Of a DNA stretch of 60,000 bases, positions 42,377-54,530 are shown in pieces. Under the pieces are notes generated by a model. It saw only the letters and a list, made by a program, of their open reading frames with translations. It did not search any database and was not told the origin of the DNA. Position 1 is the stretch's first letter, and each line of letters begins with the position of its first letter. A program made the translations under genes and the position numbers. The stretch spans positions 115,939 through 175,938 of the forward strand of contig JBBHKE010002838.1 of the NCBI GenBank assembly GCA_037447655.1, in the 5' to 3' direction. The stretch comes from Zygnema cylindricum. Its lineage: Eukaryota > Streptophyta > Zygnematophyceae > Zygnematales > Zygnemataceae.

Positions 42377-42591
42377 GTGTTGTTCTTTGGTCTAAAATAG
42401 ACCGCAGAAGCCACCAAAACTATCATGCAAAAAGCTAAGCGAAGCTAGGCCAATGAACAATCATTTGAAATGCATCCTCCATTTAACATACAACAACTAA
42501 GGTTTGATGGAAAAATCAACATAAACAAACCTTTGGACAACATCTAAGGTTTGATGGAATAATCAACATAAGCAAACCCTAGGACAAATGC

Positions 42592-43414
42592 ATAAATAAT
42601 GCATATCAAACAAACATAAAATAACATAAATAAATAATAACAAAAAGAGTCCAATCTCACATAAACATTAAATAAACAAAAGTATATCAATAAACATATT
42701 ACTCAATTGCATGACCTAATCGGCAACCCTAAAAGTCTACATCTTCGGTCCCTACTTTTCATGCTAAGCATTGATGATACATTCCTAACAAAGCTCATTC
42801 CTATATATACATTGATGAGCTGTGAATGAATTGAAACTCTGAGACCTCCATTGGCCCTCAGAGTATGCAGATCCAAAAGAAGCAAATCTAGATAGTGCCG
42901 ACTCCAACTTGATATAAACCCAAATGACTGACCCCTTGACAGTCAAACTCCCAATATAGATTCACCCCTGTGAAATAACACTTTCTGTGTGCTCAGTTCC
43001 ACCACAGAATGCAAAGTTAGAATATGATATTTGGACACATTCACCCACTTTGACTTTCCCTTAGAAATACAGCCACCCTGGCAAACAAAAACTCTGACCG
43101 ACTACACCCCTGTGTAGCCTGGACTCCCCTGAGTCCGCAGCAAAAAGAATCACTGTAAATGGTCAAGTAAATTGATAAATAATGCATATCAAACAAACAT
43201 AAAATAACATAAATAAATAATAACAAAAAGAGTCCAATCTCACATAAACATTAAATAAACAAAAGTATATCAATAAACATATTACTCAAATGCATGACCT
43301 AATCGGCAACCCTAAAAGTCTACATCTTCGGTCCCTACTTTTCATGCTAAGCATTGATGATACATTCCTAACAAAGCTCATTCCTATATATACACTGATG
43401 AGCTGTGAATGAAT
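42592..43414. repeat. 240-bp direct repeat bracketing an LTR-like segment
   Basis: 42592-42831 is repeated at 43175-43414 (offset 583) with only a couple of differences, from ATAAATAATGCATATC to TGAGCTGTGAATGAAT. Between the copies, CTGGACTCCCCTGAGTCCG and CAAAAAGAATCACTG match a conserved part of the copia-3 LTR, and GACCTCCATTGGCC parallels its end. So a relative of that LTR lies here. Confidence 0.75.
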
Positions 43415-44700
43415 CGCTACATGTCAAAATAACCAACGTAACTTCCACTAAGTAGTATTAGATCATGAGAACCTATTATGACAAATAATCGTAGCTGTAA
43501 GTGTACACCTGAGAGTCAACCAATCATAAGAGTACACTTGTCTGCAAGTACGACACTACACACACACAAATTAAACTGCCGAAACCCTTAAATGATCACC
43601 TAAATAAAAAATGTCATAATCAATACTAAATTAATAATACACATAAGACAAAACATTGTTGTTTCAAATATTTACAGCGACGCGTCCGCAAAATACGTGT
43701 CATAAGCGACAGCTCGCTTAGTCACTTGTAGATAGATCCACGTAGTGAACCGACCTCACATATGTACGGTCCACCTAGATAATGCGTCATAAAAACAATG
43801 TGATCTCTTAAAAATATCGGCGGACGCCGTCCGCCCTCCACGTGTACCATGACCAACTTGCCGAAATCAAACCGTACGATCCAAATCCTGTCCGTACCGA
43901 AATCACGTACTTCGTCATAAAATGTCGCCTGCCGAAATTAGAGTACACATGTCAAATAAGACGAACCGTACCGGCGACGTCCCTTTTAATAAATGTCGCC
44001 TGTCCCATTATGGTTCGTACTTACGGTGAACACTTTAAAAACATTTCGAACATTAATCGTCGGATCGATTCGCGATCCGCCGTCCATTTCCTATCACATT
44101 TCGCGCCACTCAATTACCCCATTAAATTTACTCCTACATTTAATTCCCCCCGAACCGCAAACTGTTCAAAACTCCACAGTACATCATGTAAAATATATAC
44201 GCACGAAACGTCGCGTGCGCATTAAATTTCACATAGGCACGAAACTAAATCTTCAAAAACAACAAGGTGTACCCTAGACAAAAGCTATTGGTTACAAAAT
44301 ACAAGGTTCCTCTGTAAGCCATAATAGATTAAATTAAAAAGCGCGATGGTAAACCATCCGAGTCTAAGAAGAAGTGACATGGTCAAAACTGAAAAACTAC
44401 AAACATGGCAAAAATTACACAAAAAAACAACGTGAACACCTAAAAACGGCGCGTGAAATATAGGCACTCAAACCCACAAAGTAAAACACAGCAACGCACT
44501 TAAACGAACTCTACAACCCTGAGCCAACACTACAACCCTAACCTCACCACAACTAAATATTTACGAAAAGCAACCTCGTAAGTCCCCCAAGCCCGGTAGA
44601 GCACGTTGAGGGAGTTACAAAACACGACGACAATCCATAACCTCAATAAACGATCAAAGGGGGTTGGAAGCTTGCACTCATTTCAAAGCCATAGATAACC
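43415..44700. other. Unassigned DNA
   Basis: Frames at 43842-44277 (+) show no domain. CGTACC/GTACGG words are frequent. The minus-strand copia-5 pol homology begins near 44702. Confidence 0.4.
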
Positions 44701-44701
44701 G

Positions 44702-46539
44702 CTAACGATAAGAATAAGTAAGGGTCGAAGAAGGAGGCCTCCTAAGTTCCCACCGCTCGAATGAGCGATGACCACTAATACAGAGAAACTCATCATCGAG
44801 AATATCAACTCCCTCTTCTGAACTTTCGTAATTTCCCTTCTTTAAATCCATTGATGTAGTAGAACTATATGCCTTATCCATTTGGAATTTTTCAAGCATA
44901 TTTCTAATTGCCACCTTTTGAGTTAGTCTGATTATTTTCTCCCTCTCCATTTGAATTCCCAAAATATATTTTGCTTCCCCCAAATCTTTCATCTAAAATC
45001 TACTCTTTAGATCTTGTTTCACTTTATTGATTTTCTCTATTGATTTACTTAAAACAAGCAAGTCATCAACATAAATTGCAATTTAAATTATACCTTTTTC
45101 ATCCTCTAATAGATAAATAGAATGATCCGAGCTGATTCGGACATATCCTAATTTTGTCAAGAAATCATCCAATTTCTTGTTCCATTGGCGGGGAGCCTGT
45201 ATCAGTCTATAAATCCATAAAGTGACTTTTTCAGTCGACACACCTTGCTTTTTTCTCCTTCTCCACAAACCCTTCCGGCTGTCGCATGAAGACCTCTTCT
45301 TCCAATTCTCCGTGTAAGAAGGTTGTTTTGATATCCATCTGGTGCACTTCATGTTTTTCGCTGCCGCCAAACTAAGTAGGATTATGACGAAGGGAAATCT
45401 AACAACTGGAGTGAAAGTCTCCTCATAATCAATCCCTTCTTTGTGTGTGAATCCTTTAGCCACTTATATGGCTTTGTACCGCTCGACAACGTTATTTGGG
45501 TTGAGTTTCAACTTAAATACCCATTTGAATCCAATCGGTCTTTGTTTGGGGAACTTTCCAACATCTCCCATGTATTTGCTTCTATAATGGATGCCATTTC
45601 TTCATTAATAGCTGTCATCCATCTACTCTTTTCCGGACAATTAATTGCCTCCAAGTAAGTTTGAGGTTCACCCGATGTGACAACTTAGTTACTTTATTGT
45701 TAACTTATCTCTCTTGAAGCCTCTTGCTGTTTCTTCTCCCTCTCTCAAAAAATCTGATGCCAGAATAGAGGGTAATCTCAAATTTCTCCGAATGGTTTCA
45801 TCTTTTCCCCTATCCATGGATTCCATTTCCGGTCTTTCATCATTGATATCCGCTCTTTCATCATCCTCTTCCAGGTTTTGAACTGGAAATTGTGGCTCCA
45901 AGAGAGAGTCATTTTGGTCAGATTTTTCTTTGCATCTGCAATATCCTGCCAAACTAAGTTGTTACAAGAATCTAAATCTAGCTCATTCTTCGATTCAATT
46001 CTTATTCTAACCGTTTTTGTATGTTTAAAAGGATCTACTAACTTTACTTCATCCATAACTAACAAATGTTTAACTATAATGAAATCTTCTTTCCCAATTT
46101 CATCATATCCAAGTAGATATCTTGGCCTTCCTTTTGCATCTATCTTCCAATCTATTCTTTTTGTGCTTACAGTGTAAACTTGACTTCCGAACACCTTTAA
46201 GTGTGAGAAATCAGGTTTTCTCCCGGTTCATCTCTCATAGAGTGTTTGACCTTTCACCGCCCAGGTAACGACACTATTCTTAAGATAATTAGCACACTTC
46301 ATTGCCTCTGCCCAAAAGCGTTTTCTTATTATTATCTATCAGTATACTTCGGGCACTATCACTTAATGTCCGATTTAATCTCTCAGCTACACCATTTTCT
46401 CCCAATTCCTTGGAACAATCTTTTGGTGTTGAACTCCCTCCTCTATCTAAATGTCCTCATTCCCTCCCATTATCACTCTTAACTCTCCTAATTAGAGTTT
46501 CATGAAGTTTCTCACTCTATGCCTTATACTCTTTAAAAT
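44702..46539 (-). pseudogene. Copia-5 pol remnant: integrase, RT, RNase H start
   Basis: In sense order: integrase pieces from 46539 (a degenerate SDNG motif, ENGVAERLNRT-like sequence near 46400, then VFGSQVYTVSTKRIDWKIDA and RPRYLLGYDEIGKEDFI), a linker, then RT with MAKGFTHKEGIDYEETFTPV, QAPRQWNKKLDDFLTKLGYV and, at 44702-44992, MKDLGEAKYILGIQMEREK. Frames are broken several times, and the RT active site is interrupted (a stop at about 45083 region). The copia-2 LTR at 46540 cuts into the integrase. Both ends of this element are missing. Confidence 0.82.
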
Positions 46540-47332
46540 TGTTGATTTTGGAAAGCTTTACGTCTCAGTACATTAGTGTGACGGCAGAAAGAAAGTAAAA
46601 TGTAGCGTATAGGGACATGCATCTTCACTTAAGAACAAGACAAGTATTTTTGGAATGGCACCAATTGTGACGCAGATGAGACAAAGCAGCTGCGACGCAG
46701 ATGGGACAAAGCAGTTGCAACGAAGATGGGACAAAGCAGCTGCGGTTATTTAGGATTTGATTCGGTACGGAACGACACAGCTGCGACGAAGCCGCGGTGA
46801 CGTTGAATATAATCAGAACGAGACATTCCAGCTGCGATTGACAGGAATCGAGTTAATGGACGAGATTCATAAAGGGATGACAAGTGATTTGTTGGAAGGT
46901 GTTTTCCCAACATCTGAATGGACGTATCCAGACACTTATAACTAAGCGAGCGGCAATTAATTGTAAAATCACTTAGTGGTGATCACTGAGCAATATTAAT
47001 TGTACAATGATAGATTAACTTTAGGGTGATTAGGAGTACTTAGATCTTAGTGGCAGTTTGGTTTTGGACGTATCTCTCAAGAACACTTGTATTGGAGGTA
47101 CAACACTATGTTATAGGACAACTAGGAGTAGAAACTCAGTACGAGTATAAGACTTAGGACGTAGAACATTTTATGTATCCAGACTTCTAGACTGTGTAAT
47201 CTGCACACTATTTTTTGGAAACTTCTGAGTTGTATATCTTGGTGTATGTTTGATCAATTAGACAAAAACTTTAGGAGTTGTCAGTATTTGTGATATCCTA
47301 TACTCTGGTACAGTTTGAAGCAGGTTGGATTT
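46540..47332 (+). repeat. Copia-2 5' LTR
   Basis: It starts TGTTGATTTTGGAAAGCTTT. U3 has three tandem 27-bp units of the type GACGCAGATGGGACAAAGCA at about 46669-46745. The end is approximate; a weak primer site GTATAAGATTTGGTGAGC follows near 47334. By eye it differs from the 3' LTR at over one position in ten, so the insertion is old. Confidence 0.75.
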
Positions 47333-47404
47333 TTGTATAAGATTTGGTGAGCTGTAGAAAATAGCTATTTGATAAGATTCTTGATTAGCTTCTGTGAGTA
47401 AATT

Positions 47405-48420
47405 ATGTCTACTTCTACTACTACTGCTGCTGCTTCACCTGCTCCAGTGGTCGTAGAACAACAGATTATGGGCCTGTCATCAAGAATTCCTATCTTTTCG
47501 GGAGAGAAATATGTTTATTTGGCAGATATGGTAGAAATGCACTTCGAAAATATTAATCTTTTGGATATTTTCGATGGTTCACTGGTGGAATCGGATCCGT
47601 CTTGGTCAAAGAAAAATTCGCAAGCTCGATCTATTTTGAAATTCTGTATCCAGAAGAATTGGCTATGTCTCAGATAAAAATGAAAAAAACGATCGATATA
47701 TGGAAGTCTCTCAAAGATGATTACGAAAAGGCTTTATGCCCAAGAAGAATTATTTTTGGCTGGCCAAATTTTGGACTATAAATACACGGGAGGCAGAATG
47801 GCTGAATATGGTAACAATTTTCGAATTCTATTAGACTCTGATGCATGTGCAGGTGGATCTTTCTTTCAGTTTCAGTAGGCAACTTTACTAATGAGGGGTC
47901 TTCCTAATACTATTAAAACAACGTCTGATAGGCCAAAACAAAAAAGACAAATCAAGCTGGACTTTACAGTTAGCTATTAATTTGATATTAGAGGAGGAGG
48001 CTGATTCTAAAATTCTTAGTGGAGAAAAGTAGGTAGAGGCATTTAACATAGATTTTGACAAAAACGCACAGTTTAATCAGCAGAGTAATCAGTTTAAACA
48101 GAACCAAAATCAGTTAAAACAACTTAATCAGAGGGGAATTAGACAGTCTTTCAACGCTTGTTTTTATTTTAATGAAAAAGTCATGGATATAAGTTCTGTC
48201 CCTGGCTTAAGAGAGCTAACAAAACAGGTTTGTCTTAGGCTTAAGAGAGCTAACGAAACATGTTTGTACAAGCTTGGATGGCAACAAAGTCGGTTTAATC
48301 AACGCTTCACATGATCTACATCTCGAGGAAATGCACTACTTTCATCATCTTCAACTTACCAAGACGAATTTTGGACACTCTATGACGAGGAGTCCTCAGG
48401 AATTCGAACACATGCCACTT
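47405..48420 (+). pseudogene. Copia-2 gag (broken)
   Basis: ATG at 47405 opens MSTSTTTAAASPAPVVVEQQ, then GLSSRIPIFSGEKYVYLADM, a copia gag start. The frame stops at 47675. Later gag pieces include SLKDDYEKA (about 47710) and GLPNTIKTTSDR (about 47898), in changing frames. A knuckle relic CFYFNEKVMDISSVP lacks its His. Protease and pre-integrase DNA, present in copia-1, is deleted between about 48320 and 48425. Confidence 0.75.
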
Positions 48421-49263
48421 AACTTTTGGATTGATTCATTTTGATGTTTTCGGTCCTACTAAGGTACCATCTGCCGGGGGGATGAAATATATGGTTACTT
48501 TTACAGATGATTTTTCAAGGTTTACTAAAGTCTATTTCATGAAAGACAAGAGCGAAATCTTCAGCCACTTCCAACACTACAAAGCATGGGTGGAAAAACT
48601 ACATGGTCTGCCTATTCTGGAACTCACATCGCACAACGGCGGCGAATATACCTCAAATGAGTTTGAAAACTTCCTAGTTAAGAAAGGTATTAGTCATAAG
48701 CTAACTGTTCCGTATTCACCGGAACATAATGGGGTTTCCGAGAGACTAATTATAACTATCACAGCGAGCTCTAGGTCCATGCTTGAAGATAAGGACGTGG
48801 ATCAGAAATTCTGGGCTGAAGCATTGAATTGTGCTGTTTATATAAAGAATATAATAGGGTCAAGATTGATAAAATCTACTCCTTACGAGGTCTGGACTGG
48901 TAGAAAACCAGATGTTAGTCATTTCAAAGACTTTGGTTGCAAGTGCTTTATTTTAGATACATTTAAAGACAAATGGAAAATGGAACCGAAAGGATTACGG
49001 GGTATTTTGTTGGGGTATGATGATCACTCCAAAGGGTATACAGTATATGCATTTGAGAAAAAAAAATAGTGGTAGCAACAAATATTATTGTAAAGGATGA
49101 GCTTCACTCGATAAATTTATTTAAAATAACAGAACAACAAAAGAAGCAAAAAGTACATGAATGTGTCATTTTAGATTGGAAACAAGAGATTGTCACACAA
49201 GTGCAAAGGCCTTCGGTGGTGACACCCGTGTTTGTAATTCACCAAGTTCCTCAACAAGGTTAG
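48421..49263 (+). pseudogene. Copia-2 integrase with Asp to His change
   Basis: IHFDVFGPTKVPSAGGMKYM has the first Asp. The second reads LTSHNGGEY, so His (CAC, 48632-48634) replaces Asp. The Glu in PEHNGVSERL is kept. WAEALNCAVYIKN, VFG-like DFGCKCFILDTFK and GILLGYDDHSKGYTVYAFE follow. One frame change at about 49066 leads to the conserved linker ELHSINLFKITEQQKKQKV. Catalysis should be lost. Confidence 0.85.
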
Positions 49264-50950
49264 TTTCACCCTGGTGACCAGAATTCTGATCCTACAGATT
49301 CTACATAGAGACAAAAGAGAAATGCGAGGGATCCGACGATATTAACCTCATAATTTCTGGGAGGAAGACGATCCAGTAGCCGACTACAAGCAAACTCCCA
49401 CTTTTCCTACTGTGCGGCCTCGAAGAGCCTCTGACCATTTGGGAGGCCTTCTCATTACCAAGACGACATCACTAGATCGAGGCATCTAACGACGAAATGA
49501 AGTCTATCATGGAAGCTCAGACATGGGAGCTTGTGGATCTTCCTCTGGACCAAAAAGCGATCAGAAGCAAATGGGTATTCAAGATGAAGTTAAATCCTGA
49601 TAATACCATTGAACCATAGAATGCAAGGCTTGTGGCAAAGGTGTATAATCAAAAGAAAGGAATCGATTTTGAAGAAACTTTTTCTCGGGTTGTAAGATTC
49701 TTGACAGCTAGGATTTTGCTATCCCTAGCTGCTATATAAGATATGGAAATACATCAAATGGATTTCAAAACAACCTTCTTGCATGGAGAGCTAGAAGAGA
49801 CCATTTATGCAGAACTAGGAAAAGAGCACTTAGTATGCAAATTGTTAAAATCTTTGTACGATCTAAACATGCCCCTAGGCAATATAATCTGAAGCTTCAT
49901 GAATTCTTAACTAGCCTAGGATTTCAAAAGATAAGCTTTGATCATTCCGTCTACGTTCTAAAGAGTGAAGATGGGGTAGTGTATATTGTGGTGTATGTAG
50001 ATGATTTACTTTAATTTAGCAAATCAATGGCTCAAATTAAAATAATCAAAACTGCCTTAAATTCACGGTTCGAGATGAAAGACCTCCGTGAGGCAAAATA
50101 TATTTTGGAAATTCAGGTAAAAAGGGATATAAATAAAAGATTAATAAAATTGACTCAAAAAGAGGCTATTGGAAATATGTTAGATGAGTATAAAATGCGA
50201 GGGGCAAAAGGATGTTTAACTCCAATGGAGTTTGGGCAAAAGCTAGAGGGAGAACACACAAAACTGCGTCTTATTGTAAGTGAATATTTAGAGTCAGGGG
50301 AGGATCATCCTATGACACTAATACCTTACAAACAAATAGAGGGAAGTTTAATTTATTTCATGAACTGTACCCGTCCGATATTGCTGCAGCGGTTGGGGTA
50401 CTGAGTAGAAGTCTAGAAAATCCGAGAAAATCTGATTGTGATGCAGCAAAAAAAGTCTTAAGATATTTGGCAGGAACCAAAGACCTCAAACTCACACTAG
50501 GCGGAGGAGAAGTGAAGCTGCAAACATGGAGTGATCAAGCTATGGCGACATGCCAAACCCGAAATCCACCATAGGATTCGTTTTGCAAATTGGGAACGGG
50601 ACTTGTTGCTGGAGCTGCAAACTTTAAAAGGTCACGGCACAGTCGACAATGGAGTTAGAATACATGGCAGCAAGCTCGGCCCTCAAATAACTCTTATGGG
50701 TAAAATCCATGTTGCAAGAATTGGGATATATGTAGGTTGGACCACAAGTGATCTGGTGTGATAACCAAGCTGCCATTGCCATTGCCTCTAACCGAGTCAC
50801 CACTTCAAGAGTAAGCACATGGATGTAAGATTACACTTTGTAAGGGAAAAAATGTTTTCCAGGGTGATTAAATTATGCTATTTGCCAGATGCAAAAATGA
50901 TTGCTAATTACTCACTAAAGCTCTCTTTTCTTCTGAGCTGATGTATTGTA
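49264..50950 (+). pseudogene. Copia-2 RT and RNase H (heavily broken)
   Basis: Pieces in shifting frames match copia-1: the WELVDLP region near 49530, SKWVFKMKLNPDNTIEP near 49566, FLHGELEETI near 49781, and YVDDLL with an intact YVDD near 49996, followed by a stop. From 50054 comes FEMKDLREAKYILEIQVKRD, then LTPMEFGQKLEGEH and YFMNCTRP. RNase H ends near 50950 with a CRDAVGLRD-type tail. All frames carry stops. Confidence 0.8.
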
Positions 50951-50956
50951 GGGATG

Positions 50957-51150
50957 CAGTGGGACTAAGGGACTAGCTAAGTTGCAGCGCTGCCATACTG
51001 CGCTAGTCTTTCATCAAGATACAGTGAGACTAGGTGACTAGCTAAGTTGAGGCATTGCTATATTGTCATGTTGCGCTAAATCGAGATTCAGTGGGACTAG
51101 GTAATTAACTAATTTGCTGCGTTGCTATGCTGCTATACTGCGCTGCTTGA
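50957..51150 (+). repeat. 3' tandem repeats between pol and LTR, copia-2
   Basis: Three diverged units of about 65-85 bp each contain GTGGGACTAGGTGACTAGC or a variant, then AAGTTGCTGCGYTGCYATACTG-type DNA. The first overlaps the end of RNase H. Copia-1 has a shorter version at 28765-28900. Confidence 0.65.
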
Positions 51151-51194
51151 CACCGCAGCTGCGCTGATACACTAAGTCTATAGCTTAAGAGGAG

Positions 51195-52045
51195 TGTTGA
51201 TTTTGTAAAGCTTTACGTCTTAGTACATTAGTGTGACTGCAGAAAGATAGTAAAATGTGGCGTATAGAGACACCCGTCGTCACTTAAGAATAGTACAAGT
51301 GTTTCTGGGATTGCACTAACTGCGACGCATATGAGACAACGCAGTTATGACGCACATGGGACAAAGCAACTGCGACGCAGATAAGACAAAGCAGCTGCGC
51401 TTATTTAGGATTTGATTCGGTACGAAACGACGGTTATTTGGGATTTGATACGGTACGGAACGACAAAGCTGTGATGAAGATGCGGTGATGTTGAATATGA
51501 TCCGAACGGGACATCGCAGCTGCGGTTGATAGGAATCGAGTCAATGGACGAGATTCACAAAGGGATCACAAGTGATTTGTTGGTAGGTGTTTTCCCAACA
51601 TGTGAATGGACGTATCTAGACACTTATAACTAAGCCTGCGGCAATTAATTGTAGAATCATTTAGTGGTGAGAATTGTACAATCTCTTAGTGGTAATCTCT
51701 CAGTAATATTAATTGTACAGTGATAGATTAACTTTTGCATGATTAGGAGTACTTAGATCATAGTGGCAGTTTGGTTCTTGGACGTATCTCTCAGAAACAT
51801 TTGTTTTGGAGGTACAGCACCATGTAATAGGAAAACTAGGAGTAGAAACTCACTACGAGTATAAGACTTAGGACGTAGAACGTTTTATGTATCCAGACTT
51901 CCAGACTGTGAAATCTGCAAACTGTTTTTGGGAAACTTCTGAGTTCCATATCTTTGTGTATGTTGGATCAATTGGACTGAAACTTTGGGAGTTGTCACTC
52001 TTCGTGACATTCTATACTCTGTTATAGTTTGAAGTAGTTTGGACT
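51195..52045 (+). repeat. Copia-2 3' LTR, followed by a second leader and gag start
   Basis: TGTTGATTTTGTAAAGCTTT is preceded by the polypurine run TTAAGAGGAG. 27-bp U3 repeats lie at about 51316-51400. Instead of flanking DNA, a primer-site-like GTATCAGATTTGATAAG and the gag start (ATGTCTACTTCTACTAC, twice because of a duplication of about 45 bp) follow to about 52223. The array is therefore LTR-internal-LTR-internal. Confidence 0.8.
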
Positions 52046-53353
52046 TTTGTATCAGATTTGATAAGATATAGAAAACAGTTGTTTTATACGATTCTTGATT
52101 AGCTTGTGTGAGTGAATTATGTCTACTTCTACTACTATTGCTGCTGCTTGTGAGTAAATTATGTCTACTTCTACTACTATTGCTACTGCTTCACCTGCCC
52201 TAGTTGTCGTAGAACAACAAAAATAAGCGGTGTCTCAAAATTTTATTTCAAAAAATAGACTGTGGAATACCTAGACTATTCATCAATAATAGTAAGCATA
52301 AATCTCTTCCCTACAACTGATGGCACTTTGGTCGGTCCCTATATGTCTGTATGAACTAGATCTAGGACATTTTCTCTTTTATAGGTTTCGGTTTTTGGGA
52401 AGGGCAATATGTGGATCTTACCTTGAGCACATCCACTACAATCATCCAAAGTCTCATTATCCCCAAACTAAATTCCCTCAACTACTCCCATCTTGTGCAT
52501 TTCCTTTAGCCTATCTAGATGCACATGCCCTAATTGTTTATGCCAAATCATCAAGTTATTTACACCGGCAAAGTAAAATTGCTTCTTTCCATTACTCAAA
52601 TTCAGCCTAAACATTCTTTGACTACCCTTTTGAGCTCTGAAGTATACTTTATCCTCATAGCTAGCTGTAACAACTCCTTTCTTGGTGCTAGTCTTAAAAC
52701 CTTTATCATCTAAAATTAACGTAGAGATAAGATTTTTATTCAGCTGTGGAGTTAAAAGAACATATGAAAAGTGACTATTGATGTCTTACCTTCAATTAAG
52801 ACTTTCAGATCCACAAATCCCACTAAGCTAGTGGTTATTACTCTCCTATCCCCATACTCCATCTCTACAAAAGGGATCTTTCTCATTTTAGTAAACATCT
52901 TTTTTTCTCTACACATATGCATAGAGGCACCTATGTCAATAATCCAACCTTCTTCGTGAGCTTCTTTCACTCCCCTAAAAGCACACTTCTGCTTCCTCAG
53001 AATCTCTGGCTCGGCTTTTATCTCCAACTCTTTATTGAGTAGAAGTTCTCCATCATCCTCATCAAAATCCCCTCCTATGACTTGTGTTGTCATAAGTGCC
53101 TTTTTCTTTCCTCCAGCTGATCCACCGATCTGCCCCTCCTTAATTCTCAGCTCCGCCAATCTAGTACACTTCGCCATGTAATGTCTTTGCTTCTTATAGA
53201 AATGACAAAGCCCCTTCGGAGGCCTATATTCGGATCCATCGGATTAGTTTCATTTCCCTCGTCCACAACAGTTTCCATAAGGTTTCTTGGAATCCTTATT
53301 TCTCCAGTCAGTACTACTAGCCAATGCTTGACCACTCTTGCCTCTTCTCCAAA
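51874..53353. repeat. 1.48-kb segmental duplication, copy 1
   Basis: It is nearly identical to 56607-58096 over its whole length (offset 4733, then 4743). I see only three or four substitutions (for example near 52348, 52437 and 53088) and a 10-bp tandem insertion in copy 2. It spans the junction between the copia-2 leader (+) and copia-4 (-), so the junction predates the duplication. Confidence 0.93.
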
Positions 53354-54108
53354 TCTCAATTGTGATTTCCCGAACGAAAATCATTTGAACAATGGAATTC
53401 TAGACCCATCGATGATGTGGTAGATCCTCAACCCAGTTCAAAATGTTCTCATAATGATCCGACAGTTTCATTAGCAAAGTAATCACCTTTTAATTGTAGG
53501 TCTCCCGTTTTCCGACACTTTCCAAATTCAATAAAAAATCTCAAACAAATCATTACAAAAGTACAGTATCTTTTCTCCTTTGTAGACATATGCTTACAGC
53601 TTCTAATCAGCCAGCTGATCAGCCAGCTGTTGTTGCTGAAATGTTCCACTCCTCTAAATATAGACAATTTCCTCCAACAAATCGGTCGCCTTGTCCACAT
53701 TTAGATAAAGGGTATCAACTGCTTGCGTAAGACGCCCGAGAATAAAATGAGTTGTCACTGTGTTGTTGAAATCCCATATTTCAATATCATTTGCCTCAAT
53801 TTTTGGAACAACCCCTACTAGTGCCGATCTAGTAACTATCGGTGTGAGCTTCTCTTTCCCCTTCTCTTTGCCTTTGTCCAACACGATGCTCTCGTAGTCA
53901 TCTTCTATCTCCTCTGTCTCCACAAATCCTCCTGAGAATCTAGCTCCTCCAAAGCCTAGCGGAACTCTAATATTTTGTAGATGGGCGCCACACACGACCA
54001 CTCACAATGCGTCATAGGCGCTTTTCAAAAAATCACCTTTCATCATAGTTTCCAAGTATATGAACCCTGTTCCATTGAAAATAGGCACCCTAGTGGGTGG
54101 TCCCATAA
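52224..54108 (-). pseudogene. Copia-4 gag, protease and integrase start
   Basis: In sense order: TRVPIFNGTGFIYLETMMKG right after the LTR, DFNNTVTTHFILGRLTQAVD, a knuckle CHFYKKQRHYMAKC (second Cys replaced by Tyr), protease motif EGWIIDIGASMHMCREKK (D-I-G in place of D-T-G), pre-integrase KQLGHVHLDRLKEMHKMGV and CSGCAQGKIHILPFPK, then the first integrase residues DLVHTDI. Several stops interrupt it. It ends abruptly at about 52224 against copia-2. Confidence 0.82.
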
Positions 54109-54110
54109 CT
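54096..54110 (-). other. Half-tRNA-type primer-binding site, copia-4
   Basis: The minus strand reads AGTTATGGGACCACC directly after the LTR, complementary with two mismatches to the initiator tRNA-Met anticodon-arm sequence GGTGGGCCCATAACC, as in copia-3. Confidence 0.6.
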
Positions 54111-54530
54111 TGTAACTCTGTGACCTCTAGTGGTCCACAGAGTATCCACCTTATATGAAGCCTTTAGGATATAATTTGCCCTTGTGACTTTCACCCCAAA
54201 TAAAAGACACCCATTCAGACAAGTGTTTTGACAAACCTCACCCCTGTAAAGGCCCGACTCCCTTGAGCCAGACACAAAAATAATCTTTGAATTCGCTCCC
54301 ATGAGTAGTAAGTTATGAGTGGCCAAAGATGGCCTATTTATACAAAAAGTCACCTGGAGAGAGGCGCCTCAAAAAAACTAAGTCCATAAACCTCTACTCA
54401 CAACCCTGGACCAATGAGTGGACTATATATGGGACTAGTTAATAAATAGCGGTGTAAATCATTACCTCTCCCAAAAAGTTGATTACCTACTCACCTCTCC
54501 CCTCTACCCTCCTCAAAGGAGATTTGCTGA
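54111..54530 (-). repeat. Copia-4 LTR, partial
   Basis: The plus start TGTAACTCTGTGACCTCTAG parallels the copia-3 end TGCAATTCTGTGTCCTCC. CGACTCCCTTGAGCC near 54250 corresponds to the copia-3 hairpin. The far end is not definable. Confidence 0.6.
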
